Assembly (NCBI GenBank): GCA_029266795.1
Contig: JAQSWE010000128.1
Span: 1 to 7,060, forward strand
Direction of reading: 5' to 3'
Length of the DNA stretch: 7,060 nt
From: Alphaproteobacteria bacterium
Lineage (GTDB): Bacteria; Pseudomonadota; Alphaproteobacteria; Micavibrionales; UBA2020
In this document: in pieces, positions 1 through 5,019 of the stretch
How the letters are laid out: the number at the start of each line of letters is the position of its first letter
Numbering within the stretch: the stretch's first letter is position 1
Translations under genes and position numbers: made by a program
The notes under the pieces: model-generated
Told to the model about the DNA's origin: nothing
Seen by the model: the letters and a program-made list of their open reading frames with translations, nothing else
Database searches by the model: none

Positions 1-122
1 CCGCCGATCAGCAGGTTGCAGGCAATCGCCGTGTCGTCGCCGACCACGCCCAGCGTCTGCACGGCCGCGCGCTGCGACAGGGCGGCAACTTCTCCCAGCT
101 GTGCGGCGAAACCTGCCGACAT
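1..122 (-). CDS. DUF808 (YedI-type) membrane protein, N-terminal part only (copy N)
   Basis: This is the start of a gene that leaves the window at its left edge; 40 full codons are visible from an ATG at 122-120. The translation starts MSAGFAAQLGEVAAL and carries TLGVVGDD at residues 23-30, matching the N-terminal GDD segment of the complete DUF808 copies in this window (for example VGIIGDD in copy C). Like copy C, it lacks the LLALLDDI motif that opens copies B and D. A purine-rich GGAAAG lies 10 nt upstream of the ATG and could serve as ribosome binding site. The first hydrophobic segment would fall just beyond the edge. DUF808 proteins are predicted inner-membrane proteins of unknown function. 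I suspect this is the missing front half of copy A, separated from it by an inversion. It could equally be an independent, complete gene continuing leftwards. Family assignment is fairly secure despite the short length. Confidence 0.72.
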   Translation of the reverse strand, partial: MSAGFAAQLGEVAALSQRAAVQTLGVVGDDTAIACNLLIG

Positions 123-130
123 GCGCGATG

Positions 131-174
131 ATCTTTCCGTTTGTTGAACGACGGAAAAGATACCCGATGGGGTA
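131..174. repeat. Two adjacent short inverted repeats upstream of copy N
   Basis: In the 83-bp gap between the LpxR remnant and copy N, TTTCCGT at 134-140 pairs with ACGGAAA at 151-157. The pairing continues outward to ATC/GAT if one A is bulged. Next to it, TACCC at 161-165 pairs with GGGTA at 170-174 around a 4-nt loop. On the minus strand the second hairpin is followed by TCTTTT, so it could be a weak terminator for the LpxR gene. The first sits in the leader of copy N and could be an operator or leader hairpin. No strong promoter is evident here. The structures are visible; their roles are guesses. Confidence 0.4.
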
Positions 175-205
175 CAATAAGGGAAGTATTATGTAACTTG
201 TTGAT

Positions 206-428
206 TTAGAAGCGATAACCCAAGGTCATGGTTCCGAAAATCGACGGGTCGTCCTGCTTGTCGAATTCCTTCGTCCGGTACATCAGCGCATAGCTCAACC
301 GCGTATGACCATAGGTGAAGGCGATGCCCGCGCTGGCATCGCCGACAAAGATGTTTTTATCGACGCTGTAGCTGTCGGAAAAGGTGTTGCCGTCGAGGAA
401 GATGTTGCGCGCGACCGCGCGGCCCTCG
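206..428 (-). pseudogene. C-terminal remnant of an LpxR-family (DUF2219) lipid A deacylase
   Basis: LpxR proteins are outer-membrane beta-barrel enzymes that remove the 3'-acyloxyacyl group of lipid A. The fragment reads EGRAVARNIFLDGNTFSDS, then a VDKN..VGDASAGIAF segment and TRLSYALMYRTKEFDKQDD, ending in LGYRF and a TAA stop at 208-206. These are typical of the last strands of the family, and the final Phe fits an outer-membrane barrel end. About 75 residues remain of a protein usually around 300 long, and the N-terminal part that carries the catalytic residues is absent. Recognisable LpxR sequence stops at about 428-430, where DUF808 coding sequence on the opposite strand begins. The reading frame stays open to an ATG at 457-455, but those extra codons are antisense to DUF808 and are not LpxR. 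The remnant has no promoter or start of its own. It is either an inversion-broken gene or one side of a chimeric junction. Confidence 0.75.
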
Positions 429-436
429 ATACCGGC
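424..436. other. Rearrangement junction: LpxR (minus) joined to DUF808 (plus)
   Basis: Left of about 428 the sequence codes for LpxR on the minus strand (GIEGRAVARN, with the Ile codon at 430-428). Right of about 429 it codes for DUF808 on the plus strand (IPAALGLTFTLP, with the Ile codon at 429-431). The DUF808 match begins in the middle of its first hydrophobic segment, where copies B, C and D read LIPGAM, LIPAAT and LIPAAL. Both genes are cut in the interior with hardly any spare bases between them. No insertion-sequence end or long repeat is visible at the join. Confidence 0.7.
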
Positions 437-1346
437 GGCACTGGGCCTCACCTTCACCCTGCCGCAGATGATCGTGCCGATGCTGGCGGCGGGCGGCGCG
501 CTGCTCTGCTATGACGCGATGGAGAAAATTGTCCACCGCAAGATGAAGGCACCGAAACCCGATGCCAACGAAGCCCATGCGCAGGACCATGCCTCTTGGG
601 AAAAGCAGCATATCAAGCATGCCATCCGCACCGACCTGCTGCTCTCCGCCGAAATCACGACTGTTTCATTACTGACAGTCGCGGGTGCACCCTTCCTGAT
701 CCAGCTGGGGACGCTGGCGGCGACCGCGCTCGCCATGACGGTCGGCGTTTATGCGACGGTTGCGGCGGTCATCAAGATCGATGATGCGGGCGACCTGCTG
801 GCGGCGAAAAAGGGCGACAGTGTGTTTTCGAAGGCGATGCGCAAAACAGGCGAAGGGCTGGTGCGTATCGCGCCGAAACTCATCAAAGCGATCGGCGTGC
901 TGGGCTCCGCCGCGATGTTCGTGGTCGGCGGCACGATGCTGGTGCATGGCATTCCGGGCGCGGATCACCTTGCCACGGCGGCGCTGGGCTACCTCTCGTC
1001 GAATACGCTGGTGCAGGGCGCGGCGTCGCTGGCGCTGAATGCCGGCGTGGGATTGATTGCGGGCGTGGCGACGCAGCCCATTGGCAAAGCCGTGAAGCCT
1101 TACCTGCGCCGCGCGGTTGCATTCGTGAAGAAAACGGCCCAGAAATTCAAACCGGCGAAGGTTGCCAGCGCCACTGCGGCGCGCCCCGTGCCTGCCCTGC
1201 TACCTGCCAATGACAGCTTTGCGACGATGCCGGATGTGAAGGCGGCGCTGAACAACGCAGCGATACAAAAACCGCTAACGCCCGCTGCGCCAACAGCCAA
1301 GCCTCAGGCCTTGAAACCGCCGCCTGCGCCGAAAGCAGCTTTGTAG
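429..1346 (+). pseudogene. DUF808 (YedI-type) membrane protein lacking its N-terminus (copy A)
   Basis: The 305 remaining codons follow the DUF808 core without frameshift: IPAALG and GGALLCYDAMEKIVH (first hydrophobic hairpin), a charged loop with several His, RTDLLLSAEI, a long hydrophobic stretch, IKIDDAG, GSAAMFVVGG and VHGIPGADH, then a basic linker and a Pro/Ala-rich tail. The tail contains PANDS and PDVKAALNNAA (1230-1262), shared with copies B and C. The first ~65-72 residues, including the GDD motif, are missing. The frame stays open upstream to a GTG at 384, but those codons are antisense to LpxR and no good ribosome binding site precedes them, so a functional start is doubtful. The lack of internal stops suggests a recent break or an assembly artefact. 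Copy N at the left edge may be its lost front. The last 43 bp overlap the gene at 1304-1816, which is convergent. Confidence 0.78.
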
Positions 1347-1816
1347 CCTTTGTCGTATCTTGCGGCGACCTCTTCGATATCGGCCTTTGTAATGACCGCT
1401 TTGGGTTCCACATCTCGTACAGCCACATGGTTGAACTGGAAAGAAACCTTGCGGTTGAATTTCTGCGCGATGCGCAGCGCGCTGTGGGCGGCTTCATTGA
1501 TGTTGCGCGCGCGCTCGGGTTCGCCGAGTTTCAGTTCCGGCGCGGTCAGGCTCGGTACGTCGCGCAGGCTGAAGGCATTCGCGCTGTAAAACAGGTCATC
1601 TGCCTTGCGCGCGACATCATCGCCTTTCAGCAGATTCACGACACCGTTGCCATAGGTGACGCGCAGCGATGGGAGACCCTGTTTGTCGATAAACTGCGAA
1701 GCGGCCTGCAGAGCGGCCAGTTCGTTGCCATAGGCGCTGGCATCGGCCTCGAAAGCTTTGGGCGCGGACATGTTGCCCGCGTCGTCTGCCGTTGCGGAAA
1801 GAAAAAGCTTCAGCAT
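1304..1816 (-). CDS. Unknown 170-residue soluble protein, second gene of a minus-strand pair
   Basis: I do not recognise this protein. It begins MLKLFLSATADDAG, is mostly polar and mixed-charge, has no convincing membrane segment, and ends in a glycine-rich AFGAGGGFKA. Central features are SLRVTYGNGVVNLLKGDDVA and a helical NINEAAHSALRIAQKFNRK stretch, followed by VSFQFNHVAVRDVEPKAVI and a C-terminal helical part with IEEVAARYDKGYKAAF. A good ribosome binding site (AGGA, 8 nt before the ATG at 1816-1814) supports the start. It lies only 13 nt after the stop of the gene at 1830-2324, so the two are very likely co-transcribed. Its stop (TGA at 1306-1304) lies inside the 3' end of copy A, giving a convergent 43-bp overlap. 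The plus-strand frame across this region has composition typical of an antisense artefact. Confidence 0.72.
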   Translation of the reverse strand: MLKLFLSATADDAGNMSAPKAFEADASAYGNELAALQAASQFIDKQGLPSLRVTYGNGVVNLLKGDDVARKADDLFYSANAFSLRDVPSLTAPELKLGEPERARNINEAAHSALRIAQKFNRKVSFQFNHVAVRDVEPKAVITKADIEEVAARYDKGYKAAFGAGGGFKA

Positions 1817-1829
1817 GATGTTTTCCTGC

Positions 1830-2324
1830 TTAAAGTTTCTGTTCGGGCTGCTTCACGACGACCGGCTGTACGGCAGGCTGCAGCGGCTCCACTTGCGCGT
1901 CGCGCGAGGCGGCGAGGCCGAAGGTGGTGCCGAGTTTCTTGTTGCTCCAGCTTTTCAGGTCGTTCAGCGCATCGCCGAACATTTCGCCGCGCATTTCGCG
2001 CGCGCCGGAGACAAGGTTCGTTGCCTTGTCGCCGCCGTCGATCATGCCCTGGCCGAAGACGCCCGCCGTACCGAATGCCGCACCCACGACAAGGGTGCCG
2101 ACGGTGGCAAGGCCGACCGGCGATGCCAGCACGGTCACAACCGCAAGGCCGGTGCCGATGATACCGACCGCGCGCAGCAGGTTGCCCACCGCAAGACCGG
2201 CGACGCCGCCGAATTGCTTGTTGTCCTCCGCCGTCGCGCCCGGCTTGGCCAGATAATCGGCGACATATGAGGTCAGGTTATCCAGCGTGAAGTTTTCGCC
2301 CGCTTTGCGGATTTTGTTGAACAT
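1830..2324 (-). CDS. Unknown 164-residue membrane protein, first gene of a minus-strand pair
   Basis: I cannot assign a family. After an amphipathic start (MFNKIRKAGENFTLDNL) come two hydrophobic, glycine- and valine-rich segments at about residues 52-66 and 70-92, separated by ASP. A charged region (GDKATNLVSGAREMRGEMF) follows, then a Pro/Gln/Val-rich tail. This suggests a two-pass membrane hairpin with cytoplasmic or periplasmic ends; side not predictable here. The start at 2324-2322 is supported by GAGGG about 8 nt upstream. A TTGACA promoter lies 47-75 bp before the start codon. The gene is divergent from copy B, and 13 nt downstream the gene at 1304-1816 begins. Its glycine-rich hydrophobic composition recalls the DUF808 membrane segments, but none of the DUF808 motifs (GDD, SAEI, HGIP) are present. 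Confidence 0.74.
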   Translation of the reverse strand: MFNKIRKAGENFTLDNLTSYVADYLAKPGATAEDNKQFGGVAGLAVGNLLRAVGIIGTGLAVVTVLASPVGLATVGTLVVGAAFGTAGVFGQGMIDGGDKATNLVSGAREMRGEMFGDALNDLKSWSNKKLGTTFGLAASRDAQVEPLQPAVQPVVVKQPEQKL

Positions 2325-2370
2325 GTTTTACACCCTCGAATGATTTTGATTTTTGTTATTGTTGCCGTCA

Positions 2371-2399
2371 TTTTTATCATGAGCTTGTAATTATGTCAA
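2371..2399 (-). promoter_or_regulatory. Sigma-70-type promoter for the minus-strand unknown gene pair
   Basis: Read on the minus strand, a perfect TTGACA -35 box lies at 2399-2394. A TAAAAA -10 candidate lies at 2376-2371 with 17 nt spacing. An overlapping alternative -10, GATAAA, would have 15 nt spacing. The surrounding sequence is markedly AT-rich compared with the genes. Transcription would start roughly 40 nt upstream of the ATG at 2324. Confidence 0.55.
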
Positions 2400-2461
2400 C
2401 TAACCGCCCGATCTGCGCAACTTCATTACGTTTGATATCCTATCCCTCTGAAATCGTTTGG

Positions 2462-2475
2462 GGTATTATAATACC
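2462..2475 (+). promoter_or_regulatory. 14-bp perfect palindrome containing a TATAAT box, upstream of copy B
   Basis: GGTATTATAATACC is a perfect 14-bp palindrome and contains a consensus -10 hexamer TATAAT at 2467-2472. No recognisable -35 box lies 16-18 bp upstream (the sequence there is CCCTCT or similar). This is the pattern of a promoter that depends on, or is blocked by, a DNA-binding protein. A start point near 2479 would give copy B a leader of about 60 nt. Because the core is palindromic, it presents a -10 box on both strands. Confidence 0.45.
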
Positions 2476-2528
2476 ATTGCCAGTATAGCCAGAATCACCT
2501 ACCATTTTTGCTATTGGAGCAACAATCG

Positions 2529-2533
2529 AAGGA
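2529..2533 (+). promoter_or_regulatory. Ribosome binding site that sets the start of copy B
   Basis: AAGGA lies 5 nt before the ATG at 2539. This ATG begins MAATGLLALLDDIA, the usual start of DUF808 proteins. The frame is open further upstream to a TTG at 2458, but that would add 27 residues with no family resemblance and would overlap the promoter palindrome, so it is rejected. Confidence 0.7.
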
Positions 2534-2538
2534 ACATC

Positions 2539-3711
2539 ATGGCCGCCACCGGTCTTCTGGCACTACTCGACGATATCGCCGCACTGACGAAAATCGCTGC
2601 GCGCAAAACGCTGGGCATATCCGGCGACGACCTCGCGGTAAACGCGCATGTGCTGGCGGGCGGCGCCGGCGGCATCGATCCCAGCCGCGAAATCCCGATG
2701 GTGATGGCGGTTGCGAAAGGCTCGCTGAAAAACAAATTCCTCTACCTGATCCCGGGCGCCATGGCATTGTCGGTCGCTGCCCCTTGGGCGATTGCGCCGC
2801 TGATGATGGTGGGTGGCGCGTTCCTCGCCTATGAAGGCGTCGAGAAGATGCTGCACAAGGACAAGCCCGAAGACAAGGACGCACCCAAGAAAGACCCGAA
2901 GACGCTGGAGGCAGAGAAGGTAGCCTCGGCCATCAAGACCGACTTCATCCTCTCCGCCGAAATCGTGGTCGTCGCGCTGGGTGCGATGGCATCCGCGCCG
3001 TTCCTCGCGCAGCTGGGTGCGCTGACCGCCGTCGGCCTCGGCATGACGGTCGGCATTTACGGCCTTGTCGGCGGCTTGGTGAAGCTTGACGATCTGGGCC
3101 TGAAACTCGCACAAACCGAAGGCGATACTGGTGTTGCGAAGTTCAAGCGCAGCTTCGGCATCGGGCTCGCGAAGGCCGTGCCGCCCCTGATGAAAGGACT
3201 GTCGTTCCTCGGCACCGCCGCGATGTTCGCGGTGGGCGGCGGGATTTTGATGCATGGCATTCCGGGCCTTGAACATGCCGTGACCGGGTTAGCGCATCTT
3301 GTTACCACCAGCCCGATGCTGGTAGGCATGATCGAAACGGCCGCGACGATGGCGACAGGTATCGTCGCAGGTGTGCTCGCAATCCCTGCGGTGAAGGTAT
3401 TGAAGGAACCTGTCATGCACTTGGCAGGCCTTGCGAAAGATTTCTTAAACGAGAAAGTCAAAGGCCCCGTCACCGGCTTTGCGAAAAACCTGATGGAGAA
3501 GGTCTATGGCCATCCCGTGCCGACCAATGACAACATGCCGGCCCCCGTAACCGAGGCTTCGGCAAATGCGCTGAAGTCGGTGCCGGACGTCAAAGCCGCG
3601 CTGAATGCCGCCGCGCCGAAGGAAGAGGTCGGGCTGTCGCCGGAGGTCAAACCGGCGGCGCCCGCCTTCAAGGGCTTCGAGACGATACTGAAAAAGAACT
3701 TCGGCAAATAA
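2539..3711 (+). CDS. DUF808 (YedI-type) inner-membrane protein, 390 residues (copy B)
   Basis: Complete DUF808 protein. It opens with LLALLDDIAALTKIAARKT (6-24), then GDDLAVNA (29-36), a first hydrophobic hairpin (about 67-97, with APWAIAPL and GGAFLAYEGVEK), and a strongly charged Lys/Asp loop (107-133). TDFILSAEI (134-142) is followed by further hydrophobic segments, VKLDDLG, GTAAMFAVGGG and MHGIPGLEH. It is about 85 residues longer than the ~305 usual for YedI. The extra length is a C-terminal tail with PTNDN (328-332), PDVKAALNAAA (349-359) and a basic end, ILKKNFGK. The family is predicted to lie in the inner membrane and has no proven reaction. Copy B is followed 19 nt later by a strong terminator, so it is probably a single-gene transcript. 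It is divergent from the unknown gene pair at 1304-2324, and the shared upstream region may co-regulate them. Confidence 0.92.
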   Translation: MAATGLLALLDDIAALTKIAARKTLGISGDDLAVNAHVLAGGAGGIDPSREIPMVMAVAKGSLKNKFLYLIPGAMALSVAAPWAIAPLMMVGGAFLAYEGVEKMLHKDKPEDKDAPKKDPKTLEAEKVASAIKTDFILSAEIVVVALGAMASAPFLAQLGALTAVGLGMTVGIYGLVGGLVKLDDLGLKLAQTEGDTGVAKFKRSFGIGLAKAVPPLMKGLSFLGTAAMFAVGGGILMHGIPGLEHAVTGLAHLVTTSPMLVGMIETAATMATGIVAGVLAIPAVKVLKEPVMHLAGLAKDFLNEKVKGPVTGFAKNLMEKVYGHPVPTNDNMPAPVTEASANALKSVPDVKAALNAAAPKEEVGLSPEVKPAAPAFKGFETILKKNFGK

Positions 3712-3730
3712 GTTTAACGACGACCATGGT

Positions 3731-3767
3731 GCCGCCGGGGAATTCGACCGCCCCGGCGGCTTTTTTT
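3731..3767 (+). terminator. Strong intrinsic terminator after copy B
   Basis: GCCGCCGGGG (3731-3740) and CCCCGGCGGC (3751-3760) form a perfect 10-bp GC-rich stem around a 10-nt loop. Seven T residues follow at 3761-3767. It lies 19 nt after the TAA of copy B and separates it from copy C. Confidence 0.93.
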
Positions 3768-3779
3768 GGTTTTATTCCT

Positions 3780-3808
3780 TTGACTCTGGCGCGCGCGAAA
3801 TTTACCAT
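3780..3808 (+). promoter_or_regulatory. Sigma-70-type promoter for copy C
   Basis: TTGACT at 3780-3785 (5 of 6 matches to the -35 consensus) and TACCAT at 3803-3808 (4 of 6 to the -10) are spaced by 17 nt. They sit just after the copy B terminator and about 30 nt before the ATG of copy C, consistent with independent transcription of C, probably with D. Confidence 0.5.
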
Positions 3809-3837
3809 ATCACATCATTTTCAACAGGAATGCCTTT

Positions 3838-4956
3838 ATGCCCGTCGGCAGTTTTTCATCCATGCTGGCAAGCGCCGCCCAATTAACCGCTGTGGCGGTG
3901 CCGAAGGCAGTGGGTATCATCGGCGACGATATTGCCGCCAACACAAAGCAACTGCTTGACCTGCCACCCGGTCGCAACTTCCCCGCGCTGTTCAAGGTCG
4001 TCAAGGGATCGCTGCTGAACAAGGCTGTACTAATCCCCGCCGCCACCGTGATCAGCTGGGCCGCGCCCTGGGCCGTGCTGCCGCTGCTCGCAGTCGGCGG
4101 ATTTTTCCTGACCGCCGAAGCGATGGAGCAGATGCGCGGCAAGGGTCATGGGCATGACGGTCACAAGCATGAAGAAGGCCATGATCACGCGCAGGGTGAA
4201 AAGCGCGTGCAGACCGAAAAAGAAAAAGTCGCCGGCGCGTTGAAGATCGACGTGATTTTATCAGCGGAGATTACCGTGCTGACCTTAAGCGTCGTCGCAG
4301 GCGCGCCGATTTTGACCCAGCTGGCGGTGATGGCGGCGACGGGCGTTGCGCTGACGGGCATCCTCTACGGTATTATCGGCGGCGTCATCAACATGGACGA
4401 CGCGGGCAAATGGCTGGCGAAGCGCGAAGGCGACAAACCGCTGGCGAAGGCCGCACGCACCATTGGTCGCGCGATGAGCAAATCCGTGCCGCCGCTGATG
4501 AAGGCGATCTCGGTCATCGGTACCGCCGCGCTGTTCATGGTCGGCGGCGAATTGCTGCTGGCGGGCATTCCGGGTGGATCGGCACTGCTCTCGGCTGCTG
4601 TTGCGCATGTCCCCGCTTTGCCGCTCATCCAGCCTGTCGCCGAACATATCTTGATGGCGGCAGCGGGCCTCGCGGCAAGTCTTGTATCCTACCCCGTCAT
4701 GGAAAAACTGGAAGGACCGCTCGGTAAACTCGGCGACTATCTGGCGGCTCAGAAAGCAAAACTGTTCACCAGGAAAGCACCTGCGAACGATAACACCGCC
4801 CCAATACCGGAACAAACCCCCGCGCAGCCCGCGCTGGCGAACCTGCCGGATGTGAAGGCCGATATGAATGCGGCGGCAGCGCCCAAGGCCGACGCGGCCA
4901 ACGCGCCCGCCCCAGCCCCCGTTCCTGCGCCAAAACCGCCCAAAATCGCGCCATAA
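3838..4956 (+). CDS. DUF808 (YedI-type) inner-membrane protein with His-rich loop, 372 residues (copy C)
   Basis: A complete but divergent DUF808 protein. The GDD motif is at 29-31, but the opening LLALLDDI of copies B and D is replaced by MLASAAQLTAVAV. The first hydrophobic hairpin (about 63-95) ends in AEAMEQM, then comes a loop with six His in 14 residues (HGHDGHKHEEGHDH, 104-117; nt 4147-4188). The core continues with IDVILSAEI (137-145), two hydrophobic segments to about 184, NMDDAG (185-190), GTAALFMVGG (228-237) and AGIPGG, where the His of the HGIP motif has become Ala. The tail has PANDN (315-319), PDVKADMNAAAA (337-348) and a Pro/Ala-rich end. The ATG at 3838 has AGGA 8 nt upstream; an ATG at 3830 is out of frame. 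His-rich loops between membrane segments are known from metal transporters such as ZIP and CDF proteins, so metal binding is a reasonable guess, but DUF808 itself is uncharacterised. Confidence 0.9.
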   Translation: MPVGSFSSMLASAAQLTAVAVPKAVGIIGDDIAANTKQLLDLPPGRNFPALFKVVKGSLLNKAVLIPAATVISWAAPWAVLPLLAVGGFFLTAEAMEQMRGKGHGHDGHKHEEGHDHAQGEKRVQTEKEKVAGALKIDVILSAEITVLTLSVVAGAPILTQLAVMAATGVALTGILYGIIGGVINMDDAGKWLAKREGDKPLAKAARTIGRAMSKSVPPLMKAISVIGTAALFMVGGELLLAGIPGGSALLSAAVAHVPALPLIQPVAEHILMAAAGLAASLVSYPVMEKLEGPLGKLGDYLAAQKAKLFTRKAPANDNTAPIPEQTPAQPALANLPDVKADMNAAAAPKADAANAPAPAPVPAPKPPKIAP

Positions 4957-5019
4957 GCAAGTCTTCCCTGCTGCGCCGAAATCCGTTAATCTAGCCGCGA
5001 AATTAAGGGAGATTCTGAC

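Noticed and set aside
384..428. GTG start at 384 for copy A
   Set aside because: These codons are antisense to the LpxR remnant and not DUF808-like, and there is no convincing ribosome binding site. They are treated as frame read-through of the junction.
1427..2161. A 244-codon open frame on the plus strand
   Set aside because: It runs opposite both unknown minus-strand genes, which have ribosome binding sites, a promoter and sensible composition. Its second half is dominated by Arg, typical of a shadow frame.
2508..2522. TTGCT/AGCAA hairpin in the leader of copy B
   Set aside because: A 5-bp AT-rich stem this short is expected by chance.
2458..2538. Upstream TTG start for copy B, adding 27 residues
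   Set aside because: The added residues do not resemble DUF808 N-termini, they overlap the likely promoter, and the ATG at 2539 has a good AAGGA site.
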